Shown here in pieces: positions 17,689-25,312 of a DNA stretch of 55,424 nt (positions are counted from its first letter, which is position 1; the number at the start of each line of letters is the position of its first letter). The notes under the pieces were generated by a model. It did no database searches and was not told the origin of the DNA. It saw only the letters and a list, made by a program, of their open reading frames with translations. Origin of the DNA: Holophagaceae bacterium (GTDB lineage: Bacteria; Acidobacteriota; Holophagae; Holophagales; Holophagaceae); the NCBI GenBank assembly GCA_003165415.1, contig PLUC01000081.1, positions 1-55,424 on the forward strand, given 5' to 3'. Position numbers and translations under genes: made by a program.

Positions 17689-17990
17689 ACCTTGCGTCGG
17701 GGGTCGATGATCTCCACGATGCGCAGGCCGAGGGAATCCTCCAGCACGGTCACCTCCCCCCGCATCACCGGCCGGCCCTTGCAGAGCACATCCATGGGCT
17801 CGCCGGCGCTCTTCTTGAGCTCCACCAGGGAGCCCACGTCCAGGTCGAGCAGCTCGCGGATGGTCATGGTCGCGCTGCCCAGCTGGATCTCCAGCCGGAA
17901 GCGGGTGTCGATGAACGGCATGAAGTCCGTGATCACCGATTCGAAGGTGAGCACGCGTTCAGTGTCCAGACGGTCGATCCGCTTCGCCAT
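17685..17990 (-). CDS. fliN: flagellar motor switch protein FliN
   Basis: The 101-residue product is a single SpoA (surface presentation) domain with MTIRELLDLDVGSLVEL, AGEPMDVL and RGEVTVLEDSLGLRI, all typical of FliN. FliN with FliM and FliG forms the C-ring that switches motor rotation. The size matches short FliN proteins without the long N-terminal extension. FliL is encoded 89 bp upstream on the same strand. FliM is not in the window. Confidence 0.9.
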   Translation of the reverse strand: MAKRIDRLDTERVLTFESVITDFMPFIDTRFRLEIQLGSATMTIRELLDLDVGSLVELKKSAGEPMDVLCKGRPVMRGEVTVLEDSLGLRIVEIIDPRRKV

Positions 17991-18079
17991 TAAGGTAACC
18001 TTCCTAGGTCCTTGGGTTTCCGCCCGTCAAGAAACGGACGCCTACGATCCTATCGGCAATGCTTGTGCCAAAGGCAAGC

Positions 18080-18655
18080 TTATTGCTGAATGGCCCAGTC
18101 CACCACCAGGACGTCCCGGATCGGGGGCTTGAGCGGCTTCCCGGACTTCTTGGCCTTTTCCTGGTCCTCCTTGGAGCGGTGGTTGGCGAACTTCTCGTTG
18201 AGGTTGTCCTTGATCTCCTGGCGGATGGCCTCCCGGGTCTCCACGTCCGAGGCCACCTCCACCGACTTGCCCGAGAGGGCCTCCAGGACGATGGAGCGGA
18301 TGACGCTGTTCTCCACGGTGGGCTTCTCGCTGGAGGCGAGCTTGCCCAGCTCCTGGTCCCGGAACAGGATGTCGATCTCGCACTTGAGGAAGGCGTTCTT
18401 GTGCTGGGACTCGAGGTTCACGATGAGGCCCTTGAGCTGCAGCACCGCGGGGCCGGCGCTGCCTTCCTTGTCGCCTCCGGAGGACGGGAAATCCTCGTCC
18501 TCGTCCGGGACGGCGGCCGGAGGCGCGGTCTGGGCCGCGGCCGCGGCCTTGGCCGCCTTGCGCCGGGCGTACCACTTGTAGCCGAAAAACCCGCCGCCGC
18601 CCAGCAGGCACAGCACGATCAAGGCGATCACCCCCAGCAGGATTTTCTTCTTCAA
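18080..18655 (-). CDS. fliL: flagellar basal body-associated protein FliL
   Basis: The 191-residue product has one N-terminal membrane helix (about 5-26), a Lys/Ala-rich linker, an acidic patch (DEDEDFP) and the FliL periplasmic domain with LKGLIVNLES, FLKCEIDILF and IRSIVLEALSGK. FliL surrounds the stator and influences motor torque. The start is TTG 18655, preceded by GGGAGG at good spacing. The usual FliL neighbours FliM/FliO/FliP are absent here, so this is a small detached piece of the flagellar regulon. Confidence 0.87.
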   Translation of the reverse strand: MKKKILLGVIALIVLCLLGGGGFFGYKWYARRKAAKAAAAAQTAPPAAVPDEDEDFPSSGGDKEGSAGPAVLQLKGLIVNLESQHKNAFLKCEIDILFRDQELGKLASSEKPTVENSVIRSIVLEALSGKSVEVASDVETREAIRQEIKDNLNEKFANHRSKEDQEKAKKSGKPLKPPIRDVLVVDWAIQQ

Positions 18656-18889
18656 GGCAGTGCCTCCCTGAATCTGATGTGGCTGTAACGGACTTCAGGC
18701 TACCATCCTATCGGAAAACGGCGGCGCGCAAGACCCCCACGCCGGCGGCCGAACAGGAATCCATTGCGGCCGGTATTTTGCGGGGCTGATTCCAGCGCGG
18801 CGCTGCGGGCCAGATGGTTTCCGGTTTAGGGCTCAAACAATAATTAATGGATTCTTTTCTGTCCGGATGTTTTCCGGCCGGACAAACGA
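18656..18889. other. gene-free spacer between fliL and the HU terminator
   Basis: I see no gene here. It includes an AT-rich patch (about 18835-18860) that could hold the fliL promoter and a GTCCGG/CCGGAC hairpin (18861-18883). Confidence 0.4.
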
Positions 18890-18917
18890 CAGGCGGCCCG
18901 GATCTCCGGGCCGCCTG
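18890..18917 (-). terminator. hairpin terminator after the HU gene
   Basis: A perfect 13-bp inverted repeat (CAGGCGGCCCGGA, then TC, then its complement) begins 24 bp downstream of the HU stop on the minus strand. The following minus-strand bases are TCGTTTG, so the U-run is weak, but the stem is very strong. Confidence 0.7.
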
Positions 18918-18940
18918 GATGTTGAAAAATTTAAATGAGT

Positions 18941-19237
18941 CTATTTCTTCTTCTTGCCGCCCTTGCCGTTGACGTCGTCAGCGAGCTTCTTGCCGGGCTT
19001 GAACTTGGCGACCTTCTTGGCGGCGATCTTGATCTTCGACCCGTCGCGGGGATTGCGGCCGGTGCGGGGTCCGCGGGTGGCGACGGAGAAAGTTCCGAAG
19101 CCTACCAGGGTCACCTTGTCGCCGGCGCGCAGGGCGGCGGAGATGCTGGCGATCGTGGTATCCAGGGCGGCGGCGGCCTTGGACTTGTTGATGTCAGACT
19201 TCTCAGCGATGGCGCTGATCAGTTCGGCTTTGTTCAT
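18941..19237 (-). CDS. hup: HU-family DNA-binding protein
   Basis: The 98-residue product begins MNKAELISAIAEK and contains VTLVGFGTFSVATRGPRTGRNP, the DNA-binding beta-arm signature of HU/IHF. It ends in a Lys-rich tail. The start at 19237 is set by GGAGG five bases upstream; in-frame codons further upstream have no such site. HU bends and compacts DNA. A minus-strand promoter lies 145-170 bp upstream, giving a fairly long 5' leader. Confidence 0.94.
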   Translation of the reverse strand: MNKAELISAIAEKSDINKSKAAAALDTTIASISAALRAGDKVTLVGFGTFSVATRGPRTGRNPRDGSKIKIAAKKVAKFKPGKKLADDVNGKGGKKKK

Positions 19238-19617
19238 GGAAACCTCCGAAAAGGGGAGTTGTCTCCCCGGTGGAATGAAAACGGCGGGGACTGATTTGGC
19301 GACCCCCACCGACACTCAGCTTTCAAGAGATAATGACTCCGAAACCCCTGTGGATTCTGGTCTTCAACTTAACTACCTGCAGGTTAGGCCTGAGACTTAT
19401 AGCCGTCAAGGTTTTCCGAATTATTTTTTTGCGAGAATGGCTACCCTGGCACTTTTAGGCCGGGGGGCAGCATCCGGATCGGCTCCCACCCGGCCCCTGC
19501 GTCCCATGGAAATATTGAAACGACTATTCCATAGTGGTTTCCGCCGGGTTCCGGCCCGGAATCCCTGTGGCCACGGCCATCGAGCCCACCGCCCTGGCGG
19601 GAGCGTAGAATGGGCCG
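19238..19617. other. 380-bp spacer between HU and truA
   Basis: No gene is seen. The stretch is AT-richer than its surroundings, with T- and A-tracts near 19425-19435. It holds the HU promoter (19381-19409) and a CCTGCAGG palindrome beside it, and should also contain the truA promoter, which I cannot place. Confidence 0.5.
19381..19409 (-). promoter_or_regulatory. promoter of the HU gene
   Basis: On the minus strand a -35 TTGACG (19404-19409) is followed after 17 bp by TAACCT (19381-19386). A near-palindrome centred on CCTGCAGG (19376-19383) overlaps the -10 and could be an operator. This is a sequence-only prediction. Confidence 0.5.
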
Positions 19618-20412
19618 ATGACGATCCCCTACTTCCTGCGTGTGGCCTACGTCGGCACTGACTTCTACGGCTGGCAGATCCAGACCAGCCTGCGCAGCGT
19701 CCAGGCCGAGCTGTGGAAAGCGCTGCGGGCCTTCGATCCCCAGTCCCCCATGCCCGCGGGCACCGGCCGCACCGACGCGGGGGTCCACGCCAGGGCGCAG
19801 GGCGTGCTGGTGCAGATGGCCAGGGCGTGGGATCCTTACCGGCTGCTGGCCGCCATCAACGCGCACCTGCCCTGGGACGTGCGGGCCATGTCCGCGCAGC
19901 CGGCGCCGGAGGGCTTCTTCCCGCGGGCCCACGCCGCGGCCAAGCGCTACGTCTACCGGATCCAGGAGGGGCCCGCCGCGGACCCGTTCCAGCACCTGCG
20001 GCGCTGGCACGTGTTCGGGGTCACGGCCCTGGACCGCCCGGCCATGGCCGCCGCGGCCAGGCACCTGGTGGGCGCCCACGACTTCTCCAGCTTCCGCCAC
20101 GCCGAATGCGCGGCCCTGTCGCCCCACCGGAAGGTGTACCGCGCCGCGCTGGAGGAGGACGGGGCGGCCCTGGACCTGGTGTTCGAAGGGAACCGCTTCC
20201 TCATGCACATGGTGCGGATCATGGCAGGGACGCTGGTGGAGGTGGGGAAGGGGCGCTACGCGGCCTCGGACCTGCCCGGCATCCTGGCGGCCCGGGACCG
20301 CAGGAAGGCGGGGATCACCGCCCCGCCCCACGGGCTCTGCCTGGAGGAAGTCTGGTACCAGCGCCGCTGGGGCATCGGCGAACCCTCGCCCTGGCCGGAA
20401 GATCCCGAATAG
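19618..20412 (+). CDS. truA: tRNA pseudouridine(38-40) synthase
   Basis: The 264-residue product carries the TruA catalytic motif GRTDAGVHA with the catalytic Asp53, plus DFSSFRH and the C-terminal NRFLMHMVR region. It modifies U38-40 in tRNA anticodon arms. Length and order match the family. It is followed after 9 bp by the NAD synthetase gene, suggesting one transcript. Confidence 0.95.
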   Translation: MTIPYFLRVAYVGTDFYGWQIQTSLRSVQAELWKALRAFDPQSPMPAGTGRTDAGVHARAQGVLVQMARAWDPYRLLAAINAHLPWDVRAMSAQPAPEGFFPRAHAAAKRYVYRIQEGPAADPFQHLRRWHVFGVTALDRPAMAAAARHLVGAHDFSSFRHAECAALSPHRKVYRAALEEDGAALDLVFEGNRFLMHMVRIMAGTLVEVGKGRYAASDLPGILAARDRRKAGITAPPHGLCLEEVWYQRRWGIGEPSPWPEDPE

Positions 20413-20421
20413 AATTCAAGC

Positions 20422-22131
20422 ATGCGAATCGCCCTGCTCCAGCTCAACTCCCACATCGCCGACCCCGAAACGAACGGAAGGGCCATCGAGGCCGCCTACG
20501 CCGAGGCGCTCGGCCTGGGTGCCGACCTGGTGGTCTCTGCGGAACTGGCGGTGGTGGGCTACCTCGCCGAGGACCGGCTCTGGGAGGGCGCCCTGCGCCG
20601 CCGGGTCAGCGCCGAAGCCCGGCGCCTCTGCGCCCTGAGCGGGCCGGTGCCCCTGGTGCTGGGCACCTGCAGCCCGGCGCCCTCGGGCCGGCTCTGGAAC
20701 GAGCTGTGGTGGTGCGAGCGGGGCCAGGTGCGCGCGGTGGTGCACAAGCGCATCCTGCCGATGTACGACGTCTTCGACGAAAGCCGCTACTTCGAGGCCG
20801 ATCCGCGCGAACAGCCGCTGGTGGACTACCGGGACGAGCGCATCGGCCTGTCCATCTGCGAGGATCTCTGGGCCAACCCCGAGTTCTGTCCCGGCCCCAT
20901 CCGCTATGCCTTCGACCCCATCGCGGAGCTGGCCGGGCTGGGCGCGACCCTCATCCTCAACGCCTCGGCCAGCCCGGGCCACCTGGGCAGCTACCTGCCG
21001 CCGGGGCGGCATGCGCCCTGGGCGGCCCCCAGCAAGCTCGCCCTGCGCCGGCGGCTGCTGCAGGGGCACGCCGCCAAGCATGGGATCCCCATCGCCTTCG
21101 CCGCCCGGGTGGGGGCGGAGAGCTGGCTCACCTTCGACGGCGGGTCCGGCCTGGCCCTCCCGGACGGCACCTGGCAGCGGGACGAGTTCTTCCAGGAAGG
21201 GGTGGTGCTGGTGGAGACCGGCGGCGGCCGGCCCTGGCCGATGGAACCTGCCGAGCCCTTCTGGCTGCGCAGGGCCCTGGGCATGGGCCTGCGGGAGAAC
21301 CTCAGCAAGCAGGGCCTGGAGGCGGTGGTGGTGGGCCTTTCGGGCGGCATCGACAGCTCGGTGGTGGCGGCCATGGCGGCGGAGAACCTCGGTCCCGAGC
21401 GGGTCCTGGGCGTGGCCCTGCCCACCCGCTACACCAGCGAGAAGAGCCTCACCCTGGCCCGGGAGCAGGCGGAGGTGCTGGGCATCCGCTTCCTCCAGCT
21501 GGACGCCGAGCTCCCCTTCGCCGGGGCCGCGCGTTCCCTGGAAGCGGCCTTCCCGGAGCGGGCCTTCGGCATCACCGACGAGAACTTCCAGAGCCGGTGC
21601 CGGGGCATGCTGCTCATGGCCGCCACCTCCGAGCCTTCGGTGCACAAGCTGCTGGGCAGCAGCCGGGTCGCCGTGCTCAACACCGGCAACAAGAGCGAGG
21701 CGGCCACCGGCTACTTCACCCTGTACGGGGACGGCATCGGCGCCTTCGGCATCCTGGGCGACTGCCTCAAGGCGCGGGTGTTCGCCCTGGCCCGGGAGCT
21801 GGGTCCGGCCATCCCCCATGGGATCCTGGACCGCCGGCCCACGGCGGAGCTGCGGCCCAACCAGACCGACGAGGCCAGCCTGATCCCCTACGCCCAGCTG
21901 GACGCCATCCTCGGCACCCTGCTGGAGGCCCGGCGGGAGGAGGGGTCCATCCTGGACGACCTGACCTGCCTGCTGGAGGGCCCCGCCCTGGCCCAGGCCC
22001 AGGCCGCGCTGCCGCGCATCTTCAACCTGCTGCGCAACTCCGAGTTCAAGCGCCGGCAGTTGCCGTTCTCCCTCAAGGTGAGCCCCTGGGCCTTCGGCCG
22101 GGGCCGGCGGATCCCGCTGACGGGGCTGTGA
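20422..22131 (+). CDS. nadE: glutamine-dependent NAD+ synthetase
   Basis: The 569-residue product joins an N-terminal nitrilase-type glutaminase domain (about 1-260; catalytic Glu41, Lys109 and Cys146 in SICEDLW) to a C-terminal NAD synthetase domain (about 270-569) with the ATP-pyrophosphatase P-loop SGGIDSS near 307-313. It amidates nicotinate adenine dinucleotide to NAD+ using glutamine. The length agrees with the two-domain family. A toxin-antitoxin pair whose toxin family consumes NAD+ starts 57 bp downstream behind its own promoter. Confidence 0.96.
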   Translation: MRIALLQLNSHIADPETNGRAIEAAYAEALGLGADLVVSAELAVVGYLAEDRLWEGALRRRVSAEARRLCALSGPVPLVLGTCSPAPSGRLWNELWWCERGQVRAVVHKRILPMYDVFDESRYFEADPREQPLVDYRDERIGLSICEDLWANPEFCPGPIRYAFDPIAELAGLGATLILNASASPGHLGSYLPPGRHAPWAAPSKLALRRRLLQGHAAKHGIPIAFAARVGAESWLTFDGGSGLALPDGTWQRDEFFQEGVVLVETGGGRPWPMEPAEPFWLRRALGMGLRENLSKQGLEAVVVGLSGGIDSSVVAAMAAENLGPERVLGVALPTRYTSEKSLTLAREQAEVLGIRFLQLDAELPFAGAARSLEAAFPERAFGITDENFQSRCRGMLLMAATSEPSVHKLLGSSRVAVLNTGNKSEAATGYFTLYGDGIGAFGILGDCLKARVFALARELGPAIPHGILDRRPTAELRPNQTDEASLIPYAQLDAILGTLLEARREEGSILDDLTCLLEGPALAQAQAALPRIFNLLRNSEFKRRQLPFSLKVSPWAFGRGRRIPLTGL

Positions 22132-22141
22132 GGCGTCCATC

Positions 22142-22169
22142 TTGACTGAGTTCATTTATGAACTAGAAT
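22142..22169 (+). promoter_or_regulatory. toxin-antitoxin promoter with operator in the spacer
   Basis: TTGACT (22142-22147) and TAGAAT (22164-22169) are separated by 16 bp. The spacer is almost filled by a perfect inverted repeat, AGTTCAT-TT-ATGAACT (22149-22164). The same half-site ATGAACT recurs at the start codon (22188-22194). An autorepressor binding between -35 and -10 is the obvious reading, as in other Xre-type antitoxin operons. Confidence 0.72.
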
Positions 22170-22187
22170 AGGTATGGAGGTGCGATT

Positions 22188-22628
22188 ATGAACTCGGCCG
22201 CGGTTCCTCTCCCGCCCCCGATTTCCGGGTTCGTCAGCCTCCCGACGGATCCAGCGGAACTGGAGCGGCTGTCCGGAGCCGGGATCCGCACCTTCTTCAG
22301 GATCGCCGGGCTCTGGAAGCTGGATATCGTGCAGCAGATGGCGCTCCTCGGCCTGCGGTCCCGGTCCACCTACTTCAAATGGAAACGGGAGCAGGACGCG
22401 AAGCTCGACCACGACCAGCTGGAGCGGATCTCGCACGTTCTGGGGATCTACAAGGCGCTGCAGATCCTCCTGCCGGACCCGGCGGCCGCCGACGCATGGG
22501 TGCAGCGGCCCAACAGCGCCGAGCCGTTCCAGGGCGAGCCGGCCCTGGAACTCATGATCCAGGGCGGGATCACCGGACTGTTCGCGGTCCGGCGCTACCT
22601 GGATGCCCAGCGGGGCGGATGGGCATGA
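22188..22628 (+). CDS. Xre/MbcA/ParS-type antitoxin
   Basis: The 146-residue product has a helix-turn-helix region (about 35-75, QMALLGLRSRSTYFKWK) followed by the MbcA/ParS toxin-binding part (former DUF2384) with ISHVLGIYKALQILLPD and a C-terminal GGITGLFAVRRYLDAQRGG. The start has GGAGG at 22176-22180. It should bind and block the RES toxin and repress its own promoter through the repeat upstream. The stop overlaps the toxin start (ATGA). Confidence 0.88.
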   Translation: MNSAAVPLPPPISGFVSLPTDPAELERLSGAGIRTFFRIAGLWKLDIVQQMALLGLRSRSTYFKWKREQDAKLDHDQLERISHVLGIYKALQILLPDPAAADAWVQRPNSAEPFQGEPALELMIQGGITGLFAVRRYLDAQRGGWA

Positions 22629-23278
22629 AGGTCGCGACCTTCGTGGACCAGTCGGTGTGGCGGGTGGTGCCGACCCGGTTTCCCCCCATTTCCATCTTCG
22701 AGCGGGCCGCCAGCCCCGAGGACATCGAGGACAATCTGAGGCTCGAGATGGCCTTCAGCCCCCACCATGGCGAGAGCATGCGGATCCTGTCCCTGGCCAG
22801 GACCGAATGGGTTTCCGGGCCCGGTTGCGGCTTCATCATGGCGCCCTTCGTCTATCCGATCCCTTCCAGGTTCAGCGACGGATCCTTCGGGGTCTTCTAC
22901 GCCGGCCTGGAGGAGGCCACGGCCATCGAGGAGGTGGCCTTCCACCGGGCCCGGTTCATGGCCAGCACCGGGCAGGCGCCCATGGCCTTGGACCACCAGA
23001 TCCTCCATGCGGTGGCCAACGGCGCCATGGCCGATATCCGGGGCCGGGAGGCCCAGCTTCCCGAGCTCTATGATCCCGACCCGGCCCGTTATCCGGCGGC
23101 CCAGGCCTGGGCCAGGGAATGCCGCGGCCAGGGTGGGGCAGGGGTCGCCTATTCCAGCGTCCGCCGGACCGGCGGAACCTGCGCGGCGTTGTTCCGGCCC
23201 AAGGCCCTCACCGGTTGCCGGATCATCCGGCCGCTACACTACCTTTGGAACGGCAGCCGAATCGTGGGATGGGCCTAG
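22625..23278 (+). CDS. RES-domain toxin (NAD+-degrading family)
   Basis: The 217-residue product has the RES signature: Arg in VWRVVPTRF near the N-terminus, the GVFYAG...AIEEVAFH block around 95-115, and the Ser-containing GVAYSSVRRTGG near 175. Characterised relatives such as MbcT are NAD+ glycohydrolases or phosphorylases that stop growth by draining NAD+. ATG 22625 is preferred because of the 4-bp overlap with the antitoxin; ATG 22619 is an in-frame alternative. No disruption is seen, so the pair looks active. Confidence 0.9.
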   Translation: MKVATFVDQSVWRVVPTRFPPISIFERAASPEDIEDNLRLEMAFSPHHGESMRILSLARTEWVSGPGCGFIMAPFVYPIPSRFSDGSFGVFYAGLEEATAIEEVAFHRARFMASTGQAPMALDHQILHAVANGAMADIRGREAQLPELYDPDPARYPAAQAWARECRGQGGAGVAYSSVRRTGGTCAALFRPKALTGCRIIRPLHYLWNGSRIVGWA

Positions 23279-23315
23279 CCCCAAACCCGGGCCGTAGTCA
23301 GGTATCATTATTGCT

Positions 23316-24887
23316 ATGACAATGATTGGCTCCTCATCCGGCATCCCCCGGCTCGCCGTTCCCCTGGCGGTCCGGGCCCGGCGGGTTCTGGACCCACTGG
23401 CGAAACCGGGGCTGCGCCGGGGCCGCCACGGCCGGCGCCTGGCCAGGGGACCCCGACCATCGGTGCCCGAGCACAGCTTCCGCACCACCGCCGTCATCAT
23501 CGCCAGCGCCCTGTTCATGGAACAGCTTGATTCCACCGTCCTGGCCACGGCGCTGCCGACCATGGCCCGCAACTTCCACGTCTCCCCGCTGCACATGAGC
23601 GCGGCGCTCACGGCGTACATGCTCGGGCTGGCCCTGTTCATCCCGGCCAGCGGCTATTTCGCGGACCGGTTCGGCGCACGCCTGATCTTCCGCCTGGCCA
23701 TCGCGGTGTTCACCCTGGGCTCCATCCTTTGCGGCCAGGCCACCAGCCTGCCGATCCTGGTGGCGGCGCGGCTGTTCCAGGGCATGGGGGGCGCCATGAT
23801 GGTACCGGTGGGGCGGCTGGTGCTGCTGCGCACGGTGGCCTGGAAGGACATGGTCTCGGCCATGTCCTGGTTCACGGTGCCCGCCCTGCTGGGGCCGGTG
23901 CTGGGGCCGCCGCTGGGGGGCTTCATCGTCACCTACCTGAACTGGCGCTGGATCTTCTACATCAACGTGCCCATCGGGATCCTGGGCATCTACCTGGCCA
24001 CGGTGTACATCAAGGATGTGCGCGAGCCGGATCCGGGGCGGTTCGACCTGGCCGGGTTCTTCCTCTCCTCCATCTCCCTGTCCTGCCTGATGTACGGCCT
24101 GGAGATGCTCAGCCGCGGCGGCGGCGAGTCGGCCCGGGTCACCTGGAGCATCCTGGCGGTGGGCGCGGTGGCGGGCCTGGGCTACGCCCGGCATGCCCGC
24201 TGGACCCTCAACCCGATCCTCGACTTCAAGATGCTGCGGGTGCCCACCTTCGGCATCTCGGTGATCAGCGGCTCCCTCACCCGCATCACCGCCGGCGCGC
24301 TGCCGTTCCTGCTGCCGATGATGATGCAGGTGGGCTTCGGCTATTCGGCCGCGCGCAGCGGCCTGATCACCTTCTCCACCGCCATCGGCTCGTTCCTCAT
24401 GAAGACGGTGACCGCGCCGATCCTGCGCCGCTACGGCTTCCGCACCACCCTGACGTACAACGCGCTGATCGCCTCGGCCTTCCTGGCCGTGTGCGCCGCC
24501 TTCCGGCCAAGCTGGCCCCAGTTGTGCATCAACCTGGCGCTGGTGGTGGGCGGATTCTTCCAGTCGCTCCAGTTCACCGCCCTCAACACCGTGGCCTACG
24601 CCGACATCCCCCAGGCCCGGATGAGCTCCGCCACCAGCTTCTACGCCACCTTTCAGCAGCTGATGCTGTCCATGGGCATCTGCATCTCCTCGGGCCTGCT
24701 GGGCCTGTCCATGGTCCTCACCGGGCACCTGATCCCCCACCTTTCGGATTTCTCCGTGGCTTTCCTGGGGGTGACCGCCATCTCGGTCATCGCCTCCCCG
24801 GTCTGCGCCCGTCTGGGGGTGAACGCGGGATCCTCCATGACCGGCCACGTAGAGGGCAAACGCGAGCCCCTGCCCACGGAGGCCTGA
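23316..24887 (+). CDS. MFS efflux transporter, DHA2 (EmrB/QacA) family
   Basis: The 523-residue product has a 55-residue Arg-rich cytoplasmic N-terminus, then the MFS fold with LDSTVLATALPTMARNF, motif A in GYFADRFGARLIF, and the motif C-like LLGPVLGPPLGGFIV. NWRWIFYINVPIGI is a hallmark of EmrB-type DHA2 proton antiporters. It probably exports drugs or other small hydrophobic compounds. There is no linked EmrA-type adaptor or TolC gene. Substrate is unknown. The stop is 9 bp before an inverted-repeat element. Confidence 0.88.
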   Translation: MTMIGSSSGIPRLAVPLAVRARRVLDPLAKPGLRRGRHGRRLARGPRPSVPEHSFRTTAVIIASALFMEQLDSTVLATALPTMARNFHVSPLHMSAALTAYMLGLALFIPASGYFADRFGARLIFRLAIAVFTLGSILCGQATSLPILVAARLFQGMGGAMMVPVGRLVLLRTVAWKDMVSAMSWFTVPALLGPVLGPPLGGFIVTYLNWRWIFYINVPIGILGIYLATVYIKDVREPDPGRFDLAGFFLSSISLSCLMYGLEMLSRGGGESARVTWSILAVGAVAGLGYARHARWTLNPILDFKMLRVPTFGISVISGSLTRITAGALPFLLPMMMQVGFGYSAARSGLITFSTAIGSFLMKTVTAPILRRYGFRTTLTYNALIASAFLAVCAAFRPSWPQLCINLALVVGGFFQSLQFTALNTVAYADIPQARMSSATSFYATFQQLMLSMGICISSGLLGLSMVLTGHLIPHLSDFSVAFLGVTAISVIASPVCARLGVNAGSSMTGHVEGKREPLPTEA

Positions 24888-24896
24888 CCTAACTGA

Positions 24897-25305
24897 GGCG
24901 TCCGTTGTCCCGCCCGTCGCGCCTTCTCGTTTCGCTCGGGTCCCAAATCAATGCTCCGACCCATCGGTGCGTGAGAGCCTTGGCCCGTGCTCGGCGGCTC
25001 TGCCGCCTGCGCGCGAGCCAAGTTCTCACGCTGACCGTCCCCGCCTGGATTCCAGGTTGCGGTTCAATGGCAAAGGTGGCGATGGTCTGATCCTATAGGC
25101 CCCGAGTCCCGGAATGGTTGCCGCGAAACGTTTTCCAATGACTGGTGACGTATCCAAAAAACCAGGCGGGGAAGGTCTGCGTGAACTCTTGCAGCGCCCG
25201 CAGCGCAGCGAGGACGCTTCAAGAGATTCACGCACCGGTGGGTCGGCGCATTCTATCGGGACCCGAGTGAAACGAGAAGGCGCGACGGGCGGGACAACGG
25301 ACGCC
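24897..25305. repeat. long imperfect inverted repeat, one copy after each convergent gene
   Basis: Two copies of a repeat of about 150 bp lie in opposite orientation: 24897-25049 on plus and 25305-25161 on minus. The outer 48 bp (24897-24944 versus 25258-25305) are identical except for one base. Further in, similarity falls, but the order of blocks is kept: CCGACCCA, CGGTGCGTGA, a hairpin, TCACGC, then CCCCGCCTGG. The hairpins differ in sequence but both pair (CTTGGC with GCCAAG, against CTCTTG with CAAGAG). Each copy starts 7-9 bp after the stop of the gene that reads into it. About 110 bp in the centre is unique. No protein gene is supported in this gap. Confidence 0.8.
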
Positions 25306-25312
25306 GAAGGTG

